In this document: positions 17,915 to 24,687 of the stretch, one piece after another | Layout: every line of letters starts with the position of its first letter | Numbering within the stretch: the stretch's first letter is position 1 | DNA from: Angelakisella sp. | GTDB taxonomy: Bacteria; Bacillota; Clostridia; Oscillospirales; Ruminococcaceae | Assembly: GCA_020024555.1 (NCBI GenBank) | Contig: JAHHTQ010000029.1 | Coordinates: 1 to 26,930 of the forward strand | Direction of reading: 5' to 3' | DNA: 26,930 nt | Made by a program: the position numbers and the translations under genes | Notes under the pieces: generated by a model | Seen by the model: the letters and a program-made list of their open reading frames with translations, nothing else | Databases searched by the model: none | What the model was told of the DNA's origin: nothing

Positions 17915-18411
17915 ACAGCATCACCAACATTATTGATAAATTCTTCAATAAGCCTTTCGTGGTCTTTTGCTGAAATTTCTTTTTCAACAACTTTTGATGC
18001 AATATTAATAGCAATATCCGATATTTCATCTTTAATTTCATTAAGAGCTTTTTTACGTTCCTGCTCAATTTCAACATTTGCTTTCGCAGTAATATTGCTT
18101 GCTTGTTTATGAGCTTCACGCACTATGTCTTCACTTTGTTTTTGAGCTTTTTGATTTGCGCCGGCTATTATTTCAACAGCTTCTTCTTTGGCTTGTTTAA
18201 GGTGTGTTTCATAATTTTCTTTTAATTCCTGCGCAGTCTTGTTCGCTTCGTTTGCGCTGCTGTACAAAGTATCTATTTCAGCTTGTCTTTTGTTTAGAAT
18301 ATTTTGTACGGGTTTAAATAAAAATTTTTTTACAAGCAAAAACAGTATAAGTAAGTTACACCATTGCGCTATGATTGTCCACACATTAACAGAAACAAGT
18401 TCTTGATTCAT
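17911..18411 (-). CDS. atpF: ATP synthase Fo b subunit (peripheral stalk)
   Basis: A 166-residue stator subunit with one N-terminal membrane helix (about residues 9-27, WTIIAQWCNLLILFLLVKK). A long charged helix follows (about 35-150) rich in Ala, Lys, Glu and Gln, with the family phrase KKFLFKPVQNILNKR at its base. Two copies would form the coiled stalk holding F1. AAAGGAGG lies just upstream of the ATG. Its stop overlaps the start of atpH. Confidence 0.95.
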   Translation of the reverse strand: MNQELVSVNVWTIIAQWCNLLILFLLVKKFLFKPVQNILNKRQAEIDTLYSSANEANKTAQELKENYETHLKQAKEEAVEIIAGANQKAQKQSEDIVREAHKQASNITAKANVEIEQERKKALNEIKDEISDIAINIASKVVEKEISAKDHERLIEEFINNVGDAV

Positions 18412-18471
18412 AAAAGCCCTCCTTTCTAACCGTTTTGTTAATCAAATATAATCTATATTTTGCGTATTTAA

Positions 18472-18726
18472 TTAAAGTTTGCCAATGAATGGATTAACAA
18501 ACAGTAGTATTAGGGCAACAATGAAACCATAGATACCTGTTGTTTCTGCAACGGCACAACCCAGTAGCATAGTTTGTGTAACTTCACCTTTGCACTCCGG
18601 TTGGCGGCCAATAGCCTCGCACGCTTTACCAACTGCGTAACCTTCACCTATACCGGGTCCTATACCTGCTATCATAGCCAAACCTGCGCCTATCGCTGAT
18701 GCTGCTAAAACAATCGCTTTTTCCAT
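18472..18726 (-). CDS. atpE: ATP synthase Fo c subunit, predicted Na+-coupling with two carboxylates
   Basis: An 84-residue hairpin of two membrane helices that oligomerises into the rotor ring. It lines up without gaps with the Na+-type c subunit of Ilyobacter tartaricus as I recall that sequence (offset of 4). E61 is the ion-binding carboxylate (E65), T62 replaces S66, V59 matches V63 and Y66 matches Y70. The helix-1 ligand Gln32 is replaced by E28. A Glu at this place together with the helix-2 Glu is the two-carboxylate Na+ motif described for Fusobacterium nucleatum. The RQP loop (41-43) is present. GGAGG precedes the ATG. Ion specificity is inference from residues. Confidence 0.96.
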   Translation of the reverse strand: MEKAIVLAASAIGAGLAMIAGIGPGIGEGYAVGKACEAIGRQPECKGEVTQTMLLGCAVAETTGIYGFIVALILLFVNPFIGKL

Positions 18727-18820
18727 AATATTTTTCCTCCAAATAAATATAATTTAGTTTTTTATTTTATATGCTATAAGTATTGTTTTCTTATAGCATT
18801 GATTGATGATTTTCTGTGAA

Positions 18821-19555
18821 TTATTCTTCTGCTGCCGAAGAAATGTACATCATTGTAAGCATTGTAAAGATGAATGCCTGCAAACAGCCCGAGAATAAAT
18901 CGAAATATACCGATAAAAATGCCGGCAGACCAACCTGAAACAGTGGAATATTGTTGATAGCCTGCGGTAACCAAGCAAGCAACGTATGACTGAGAGCCGC
19001 CAATGCCGCATATACAAGAGTTGTTATTACAGAGCCTGAAACAATATTTCCGAAGTGACGGAATGCCATAGAAATAGGTGTCGCTATTTCGCTGATAATA
19101 TTAAAAGGCGTAAGTACGGCTATTGGCTGTGTATATCCTTTTAAATATCCCAAAGGACCGTTTGTCTTTATCTTTGTATATGTGATTAGAACAAATACAA
19201 GTAAAGCCCAAGCAAGCTCAGTGGATAAATCAGCTGTCGGAGAATACATACCTGTTAAACTGATAAGGTTACTTACCATAGACAGTACGAACAGTGAAGC
19301 GACAAAAGGCACATAGCCTCTGAATTTTTCACCCATATTACCGCAAACAAAGTTATTGGCTGTCTCAACCAAAAATTCCGCAACAATTTGTTTTTTGCTT
19401 GTTGCGTGTACTTTCAGTCCACGTGTCAGCCAAATACAAAGTCCCACAATAATAGCCATAACTATCCATGTATTGACAAGTGTTTCTGTTATTGGTATAC
19501 CGCCAAAAATCGGAATAGTATAATAGATTTTAGCACCTGAAACGGAAATTTCCAT
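18821..19555 (-). CDS. atpB: ATP synthase Fo a subunit
   Basis: A 244-residue integral membrane subunit holding the ion half-channels against the c-ring. The essential arginine is in ISMAFRHFGNIVSG; the usual motif is RLFGN, here RHFGN. The last helix carries LQAFIFTMLTMMYISSA. About five to six membrane segments are visible. It ends in AAEE. The ATG directly abuts the atpI stop and is preceded by AGGAGG. The His after the Arg is a minor departure from the common Leu; whether it relates to Na+ use cannot be told by eye. Confidence 0.95.
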   Translation of the reverse strand: MEISVSGAKIYYTIPIFGGIPITETLVNTWIVMAIIVGLCIWLTRGLKVHATSKKQIVAEFLVETANNFVCGNMGEKFRGYVPFVASLFVLSMVSNLISLTGMYSPTADLSTELAWALLVFVLITYTKIKTNGPLGYLKGYTQPIAVLTPFNIISEIATPISMAFRHFGNIVSGSVITTLVYAALAALSHTLLAWLPQAINNIPLFQVGLPAFLSVYFDLFSGCLQAFIFTMLTMMYISSAAEE

Positions 19556-19960
19556 CTAGTTTTCCTCCTTCTTGTTTATTTTGTGGTTTTTTATACTCAT
19601 AACAAAAATGGTTATGCGTGGAAACAGAATAGGGCAGACAACTGCCACCCAGTTAAATATTGGGACAAATACACCCAACGCGCCCACTCCCAGTGTGGCA
19701 AGCATACGCATACTGTAAGAAAACTGCATAATTGACCTGCTTCTGTTTTCATTTTTATCAGCGGTTGCTTTTTGTATGGTTAATCCCATTAAAAAGAAAT
19801 TGAGAATTGCCCAACCACTACCCAGAAGAGTACCTAATATCACGGTATAATCAAGTTTTTTTAATATTAAAAAAACCACCAACATAATCGCAGACAGGGA
19901 AAGAGTGCCTATTGCAATATTGGCAGTTTCTTTTTTTACAGCAGGTTGCACTTTTATCAT
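19556..19960 (-). CDS. atpI: ATP synthase subunit I (AtpI-like membrane protein)
   Basis: A 134-residue protein with four predicted membrane helices (about 16-33, 40-60, 82-102, 105-122) and charged ends. Its position directly before atpB and the helix pattern fit the AtpI/UncI group, which in some bacteria helps assemble the c-ring. Sequence conservation in this family is weak, so the call leans on topology and context. AAAGGA lies 10 bases before the ATG. Its stop abuts the atpB start. Confidence 0.8.
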   Translation of the reverse strand: MIKVQPAVKKETANIAIGTLSLSAIMLVVFLILKKLDYTVILGTLLGSGWAILNFFLMGLTIQKATADKNENRSRSIMQFSYSMRMLATLGVGALGVFVPIFNWVAVVCPILFPRITIFVMSIKNHKINKKEEN

Positions 19961-19996
19961 AAGAATTTAATCCTTTCGTTTTTTCAAATAAAATAT

Positions 19997-20677
19997 TTAA
20001 GAAAACATATATAAAAAAGCAAAAAATATAATAAGCGTTCCAAAAATACGTATATTTACCAAAGTCAAAACAGACGGTTCCGAATATCTGCGCAGTTTCA
20101 TAACATAACGCCAGTCAACCCAGTCGAAAATAATATATTCTAAAATTGAGGAGATTGATTTTTTGCCGTCTATTTTGCTGTCAACTTGGTCTGCGTGTTT
20201 AAGTAAGCTGTCCCTATGTGCCTTCCAGATTTCGTATGGGTACAGTATATCAATTATCCCTTCGAAAATAAGTACTATAACTGGGAAAATTTTCAGAAAA
20301 TTTATACTTTTTTGCGGTTCTCCCATATTTAGTAGATTGAATAAGGTTTTTCCAGATTTATATTTATCTTCATTGTAGTTATTGGTTGAATTTACAATGG
20401 TTTCGTTTTTTCTTTGGATTAACGTATATTCAGCTCCGTTGGGATATGTAAAAACATATTTTATATCATTGTTGTTATTTTTATATATATGATATTCGTA
20501 TGTATTGAAATTGTTTTTTATGGTTTTTCTGTTAAAATTTACGATATATCTTTCGTTATCATACAAAAAAACAAAATTTTGGGGTTTTATAAATGAAATA
20601 AGACTCATAGTAAGGATAAGCGTTACAATAATCAGATTTTTATGCGAAATATACAGTAAAAGAAAATTTTTCCTCAT
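19997..20677 (-). CDS. Unrecognised membrane protein encoded inside the ATP synthase operon
   Basis: A 226-residue protein I do not recognise. It has a hydrophobic segment at about 13-30, a polar, Asn/Tyr/Lys-rich region (31-123) predicted outside the membrane, a second segment at about 126-145, a basic cytoplasmic region (146-202, including EYIIFDWVDWRYVMKLRRYS), and a C-terminal segment (about 205-225). It is a real gene by context: AAGGAAA precedes the ATG, and it lies 21 bases after the atpZ stop and 36 before atpI, in the same direction. No standard F-ATPase subunit matches it. It could be an accessory or assembly factor, or a passenger gene inserted in the operon. No function is assigned. 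Confidence 0.75.
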   Translation of the reverse strand: MRKNFLLLYISHKNLIIVTLILTMSLISFIKPQNFVFLYDNERYIVNFNRKTIKNNFNTYEYHIYKNNNNDIKYVFTYPNGAEYTLIQRKNETIVNSTNNYNEDKYKSGKTLFNLLNMGEPQKSINFLKIFPVIVLIFEGIIDILYPYEIWKAHRDSLLKHADQVDSKIDGKKSISSILEYIIFDWVDWRYVMKLRRYSEPSVLTLVNIRIFGTLIIFFAFLYMFS

Positions 20678-20698
20678 TTTGTTTTTTCCTTATCAATA

Positions 20699-20965
20699 TC
20701 AATGCTTATTGAAGCCTGTGGGATTTTTTGTTTCGCTGTCAGCCTTTTTTGACTGATAGCGAATAAATTCCGCAAGACCGCTGACAGATGACCCGATGCC
20801 CAAAACAATACCTATCAACACAACCCATTCGCCCAAATTAAATTTGTCCTTTAACCAAGATGCGCCCCATATACAAATAACAAGCGGAGTGGCAACAGTT
20901 AAGCCTACCTGTGTAAGCAGAGTTATATTCTTAAACATTTGCAGATGATTAGATTTATTATCCAT
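20699..20965 (-). CDS. atpZ: AtpZ/AtpI-family small membrane protein
   Basis: An 88-residue protein with two membrane helices (about 13-35 and 45-67) separated by LKDKFNLGEW. This is the pattern of AtpZ proteins found upstream of atpI in many Firmicutes atp operons, e.g. VGLTVATPLVICIWGASWLKD then IGIVLGIGSSVSGLAEFIRY. AtpZ with AtpI has been linked to c-ring assembly and divalent cation transport. It is the first gene of the operon; AAGGAA precedes the ATG. Confidence 0.8.
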   Translation of the reverse strand: MDNKSNHLQMFKNITLLTQVGLTVATPLVICIWGASWLKDKFNLGEWVVLIGIVLGIGSSVSGLAEFIRYQSKKADSETKNPTGFNKH

Positions 20966-21274
20966 ACAAATTCCTTTTCAATAAGGCGCTATGCGCCATA
21001 ATTCAACATTGTCGGTTGAGAAAATTTATCCGTTTACCGAAAAAAACAAAGCGTAACACTTTAAATAAAATGAGAGTTATATCTCTATTAAATTTTAATT
21101 ATTTCAATTCTGATTTTGCTTGTTGATATTATAGCAAATCCATAATATTTTTGCAATAAAAAACATACAAATTCGGTGAATAATGTCATTGTATATATTT
21201 TTCATTAATTAATATCAGTTTTATTGTAAATATTTATTGCTAATTATTAAAAAAATATTAATCTTTATATTGTT
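20966..21274 (-). promoter_or_regulatory. ATP synthase operon promoter and 5' leader
   Basis: On the minus strand, -35 TTGCAA (21151-21156), a 17-bp spacer and a perfect -10 TATAAT (21128-21133) form a good sigma-A promoter. This implies a leader of roughly 155 bases before atpZ. A small hairpin GGCGC-ATA-GCGCC (20986-20998 on the plus strand) sits about 20 bases before the ATG, near the ribosome site. The part nearer the GDPD gene (21157-21274) is plain A+T-rich sequence with no clear GDPD terminator and no ORF. Confidence 0.7.
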
Positions 21275-22129
21275 TTAATTGTTTTTAGTGGGTAAAGTAG
21301 GTTTAAAGTCCTGAAAAATAAACATATCAAAGTCATTATAACATTTTTCCATATCACTGTGACTGTGTACAGTCCATGTTACTCCAACGCTACCAAAAAG
21401 TTTACATATTCTGCGTGAAATTGAATTTTTGTATTTATGATTATATGCAATAAAGTCAGGTCTTGAAATAAAGTTGCTTAGTAAATGACGTGTGCAAAAT
21501 GCGGGAAAATCGTACTTTCTGCCGGAGGTTTCGTTGTTTTTACAATCTTCTTTAAAGTTAGATGAAAGTTGCCCGCGCAAAATATTAGGATAATGTTTTC
21601 TGAACCAAGCTACGCCCATAGGATTAAATGATTCAACACAATATAGTCCTTTGTAGTCTTTTAAACATTCCATAGTTTTTTCACATACATAAGCTATATT
21701 TGTGTAAAATTTAATTTCAATAATCAGAGGAACTTTACCGTTTACTTTTGCAAGCGCATCGGAAAAAAGAGGTATGCTTTCGTTAGAGTGGCATAGATTG
21801 AATTTTTGAAGTTCATCATAATTAAAGTCGCTTATTTTACCGTCAATTCCACAAACACGTTTGAGTGTGCAGTCGTGAAAAACGACTAATTTATCATCTT
21901 TTGTAAGCTGTACATCGAGTTCTATACCATAGTTATTCTCAACCGCAAGTTCAAATGCCCTTATGGAGTTTTCGGGAGCATCGCCGTCATTGTTATGAAA
22001 ACCCCTATGCGCATAGTGCCATTTGGTAAATTCGTGATATTCCGGCTTTTTTATACGTGGGAATATCAAAAATAAATATAATATTGCCACAATTAATAGT
22101 ATAGTTATTAAATAAATTAATATGTGCAT
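21275..22129 (-). CDS. Membrane-anchored glycerophosphodiester phosphodiesterase family protein
   Basis: A 284-residue protein with an N-terminal membrane helix (about 3-23) and a GDPD TIM-barrel domain. The catalytic set is visible: H41 and R42 in AHRGF, PENSIRAF, E70 and D72 in GIELDVQL, and H85 in VFHDCTLKR. The family hydrolyses glycerophosphodiesters such as those from phospholipid headgroups or teichoic acids; the anchor suggests action at or outside the membrane. AGAGG lies 8 bases before the ATG. It lies 80 bases after the transporter gene, with a small hairpin between them, so co-transcription is possible. The exact substrate is unknown. Confidence 0.92.
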   Translation of the reverse strand: MHILIYLITILLIVAILYLFLIFPRIKKPEYHEFTKWHYAHRGFHNNDGDAPENSIRAFELAVENNYGIELDVQLTKDDKLVVFHDCTLKRVCGIDGKISDFNYDELQKFNLCHSNESIPLFSDALAKVNGKVPLIIEIKFYTNIAYVCEKTMECLKDYKGLYCVESFNPMGVAWFRKHYPNILRGQLSSNFKEDCKNNETSGRKYDFPAFCTRHLLSNFISRPDFIAYNHKYKNSISRRICKLFGSVGVTWTVHSHSDMEKCYNDFDMFIFQDFKPTLPTKNN

Positions 22130-22157
22130 TTCATAACCTCTTTTAGTTGATATTTAG

Positions 22158-22190
22158 TACGGACAGCCACAAGAATTATGACTGTCCGTA
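22158..22190 (-). other. Intergenic hairpin between the MFS and GDPD genes
   Basis: A perfect 9-bp inverted repeat, TACGGACAG (22158-22166) with CTGTCCGTA (22182-22190), has a 15-base loop. There is no U tract on the minus strand, so it is not a convincing terminator. It could stabilise or partly attenuate the two-gene transcript. Confidence 0.5.
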
Positions 22191-22209
22191 AACTTTTAAT
22201 ATGTGTTTT

Positions 22210-23493
22210 TTAGTCATCTACATCAAAATTTTCTATCAAACTTTTTTTACTGAGAGGTTTCGTATCTCCGTGTCTCACAAAAAGCATTGTTATAAATGAC
22301 AGTGTCGTAAAAAATGTGGCATAAGGGAACAGTGTTTTGTAAGATACATTTTGCAGTAGAAATCCTGATATTATAGGTGTAAGTATTTGCGCAGTCATAG
22401 AGAAAGTATAGTATAAACCTGTAAATTTACCGACATCGTTACCTGACGCCATATCAACAACCATTGGCAATGAGTTTACCGAGACACTTGCCCAACCGAT
22501 ACCGACAAGGGCAAAAGAGACATTTATTATAGGCGTATATGTAGTTACGAAGATAACGGAGAAATAGCTTATAAACATAAGCGCAAGACCAAGCAGTATA
22601 GTTTTTTTGCGTCCGAGTCTGCTACTGATAAATCCGATTGGTATATAGCTCAAAATAGCCGCAACCATAGCAACCATTAAACAGTTTGCAAAACTGCCTC
22701 CCTGCAATCCCCATACATTTTCGGCATAGCGGGAAAATGCTGTTGTAACCGCATTGTATGCCGTAAACCACAAAAAAATTGAAAGAAGTATGAATATAAG
22801 ACTTATGCGTACATCTTTTGGCATTTTAGTCTTTGCCTTTTTATTTGTTGTATTTTTTTCAATTTCTTCGGGATATTCTTCGGCTATTTGTTTTGCCACT
22901 TTGTTTTCGTTGACAGTAGACACCAAAAATATTATGGAAACTATCATAATAAGGGCTATACCTATGAATAGTGGCAGGTAGTTGGCTTTATCGGCAGTTT
23001 TTTTGACAAGCACAGCTGTCAGTAGCAGTGAATACATACCGCCTATTGCGCCCATTAAATTAATAACAGCATTTGCTTTACTACGGAGTGGTTTTGGCGT
23101 AAGGTCAGGCATAAGCGCCACAGCAGGTGAGCGATACAGCGCCATTGAAAGAAGTGTTATACCCAGCGCAATAACAAAAAGCCATATATTTGCACTAAAA
23201 TCTGCATATATCATTATCATCATAAATATAACGGCAAGAATTGTTCCGACCAAGATAAAAGGTGTCCGTTTACCAAGTGGCGTGCTTACTTTATCTGAAA
23301 GTGAACCAAGTAAGGGGAGTAATATTACTGCAAGTACATTATCTATTGCCATTATTGTACCGATAGATACTTCATTTAAATGAAAAGTATTTTGTAAAAT
23401 AAGTGGGATAATGTTATCATAGGTTTGCCAAAAAGCACAAATTGACATAAATGCAAAACCTATGAAAAAAGTTCGCTTGTAGTTAAGTTTCAT
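22210..23493 (-). CDS. MFS transporter, GPH/SLC45-like sugar transporter type
   Basis: A 427-residue protein with about 12 membrane helices and a polar central loop (about 200-222). The loop between helices 2 and 3 reads LLGSLSDKVSTPLGKRTPFILVG, the D-x6-G-(K/R)-R-x-P form shared by the GPH cation symporters and SLC45-type sucrose/maltose transporters. LRSKANAVINLMGAIGGM is also typical. A sugar or disaccharide substrate with H+ or Na+ is plausible but is inference. AAGGAG precedes the ATG. It is divergent from the dehydrogenase gene and leads the pair with GDPD. Confidence 0.85.
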   Translation of the reverse strand: MKLNYKRTFFIGFAFMSICAFWQTYDNIIPLILQNTFHLNEVSIGTIMAIDNVLAVILLPLLGSLSDKVSTPLGKRTPFILVGTILAVIFMMIMIYADFSANIWLFVIALGITLLSMALYRSPAVALMPDLTPKPLRSKANAVINLMGAIGGMYSLLLTAVLVKKTADKANYLPLFIGIALIMIVSIIFLVSTVNENKVAKQIAEEYPEEIEKNTTNKKAKTKMPKDVRISLIFILLSIFLWFTAYNAVTTAFSRYAENVWGLQGGSFANCLMVAMVAAILSYIPIGFISSRLGRKKTILLGLALMFISYFSVIFVTTYTPIINVSFALVGIGWASVSVNSLPMVVDMASGNDVGKFTGLYYTFSMTAQILTPIISGFLLQNVSYKTLFPYATFFTTLSFITMLFVRHGDTKPLSKKSLIENFDVDD

Positions 23494-23772
23494 AATGCTT
23501 TTCTCCTTGTTGTTTATTTAGTTATTTAACAGAAAAGAGTTAATTTACAGTTTTATTAAAATTAAAAAGTATAATGTAAATCACAACAAGTATAATAACA
23601 TAAATATCTTGAAAATACAATAAAAATTATTTGTTTAACAAAATTAATTTGTATAAATAGACTAATTTTTTTAAAATATTTGTTGAAATTAGGATTTACT
23701 TTTTAGTAATAATATGATAAAATTAAATAGTTATATATTTAACAATTTTTATCAATAGGGAGGAACTAAATT

Positions 23773-24516
23773 ATGTTAAAAGGTAAAATAGCAGTTGTAA
23801 CAGGTGGTACAAGAGGAATCGGTATGGCAATTGTTAAGGCATATTTGTCAGAAGGCGCATCTGTGGCTTTGTTTGGTTCAAAACCTGAAACAGTAAATAA
23901 GGCGCTTGAAGAAGTAAAAGCTGAATATCCGAATGCTGATGTTATGGGATTGTCACCAAATTTATCAAGTTACAGCGAAGTGGAAAAGGCTATAAGTGAA
24001 GTTAAAGAGCATTATGGCAAAATAGACATTTTGGTAAATAATGCAGGTATTTCTGCAATGGAGCCTATATATAATTATGAACCGTCGGCTTTTGACAATA
24101 TAATGGATTTGAATGTTAATTCAGTTTTCTATTGTTCAAAGGCTGTTGCTCCGATAATGAAAGAGCAGGGTGGCGGAGTAATACTAAACACAAGTTCAAT
24201 GGTAAGTATTTATGGTCAAACATCAGGTTGTGGATATCCTACATCAAAATTTGCGGTTAACGGACTGACAAAATCATTGGCAAGAGAACTTGGTAAAGAT
24301 AATATCAGAGTGAATGCCGTACTACCGGGTGTGACACGTACAGATATGGTGGCAGCGCTGCCGAAAGAAATGGTTGACAGAATAGCCGCAACTATTCCGC
24401 TTGGCAGAGTCGGAGAGCCGGAAGAAGTTGCAAATGCTTTCGTATTCCTTGCAAGTGACAAAGCAAGCTATATTACGGGAGCAACTCTTACAGTAGATGG
24501 CGCAACACAGGTTTAA
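23773..24516 (+). CDS. Short-chain dehydrogenase/reductase, classical type, resembling BaiA
   Basis: A 247-residue cytoplasmic NAD(P)-dependent oxidoreductase. It has the cofactor motif TGGTRGIG (10-17), NNAG (89-92), and the catalytic tetrad N114, S142, Y155, K159 (YPTSK). The C-terminal block EPEEVANAFVFLASDKASYITGATLTVDG is typical of FabG-like enzymes. Compared from memory with the bile acid 3-alpha-hydroxysteroid dehydrogenase BaiA of Clostridium scindens, several stretches agree beyond the usual motifs: TGGTRGIG, FG...V..AL...K..YP...V.G..P.L, and GYP.SK. It is a lone gene with GGGAGGA before the ATG and its own terminator. There are no other bai genes here. It could be FabG-like, a steroid dehydrogenase or a sugar-alcohol dehydrogenase. 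Confidence 0.9.
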   Translation: MLKGKIAVVTGGTRGIGMAIVKAYLSEGASVALFGSKPETVNKALEEVKAEYPNADVMGLSPNLSSYSEVEKAISEVKEHYGKIDILVNNAGISAMEPIYNYEPSAFDNIMDLNVNSVFYCSKAVAPIMKEQGGGVILNTSSMVSIYGQTSGCGYPTSKFAVNGLTKSLARELGKDNIRVNAVLPGVTRTDMVAALPKEMVDRIAATIPLGRVGEPEEVANAFVFLASDKASYITGATLTVDGATQV

Positions 24517-24565
24517 TATTATATAATAGAGTATATTGATAAGTATAGAATTTAATGCTTATTTA

Positions 24566-24602
24566 AAAACTGATTTTGTTTAATTGCAAAGTCAGTTTTT
24601 TT
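24566..24602 (+). terminator. Intrinsic terminator after the dehydrogenase gene
   Basis: The stem AAAACTGATTTTG (24566-24578) pairs with CAAAGTCAGTTTT (24587-24599), with one G-T pair and an 8-base loop, and runs into a T tract. Confidence 0.85.
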
Positions 24603-24624
24603 ATATGTTTTGTTATGTTTTTAA

Positions 24625-24668
24625 AAACGAAGAACTACCTTTAAATTATAAAAAGGCAGTCCTCGTTT
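24625..24668 (-). terminator. Hairpin after the pseudokinase gene
   Basis: An imperfect long stem: AAACGA (24625-24630) and ACTACCTTT (24634-24642) pair with AAAGGCAGT (24652-24660) and TCGTTT (24663-24668). On the minus strand it lies just after the gene's stop, and its T-rich end can serve as the U tract. Together with 24566-24602 it separates the two convergent genes. Confidence 0.55.
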
Positions 24669-24687
24669 AATAATTTTATATTTTTGG

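Noticed and set aside
23683..23715. Promoter for the dehydrogenase gene (TTGAAA with TAATAA/TAATAT)
   Set aside because: The spacings are 18 or 21 with weak -10 matches in very A+T-rich DNA; a promoter must exist there but this one is not supported well enough.
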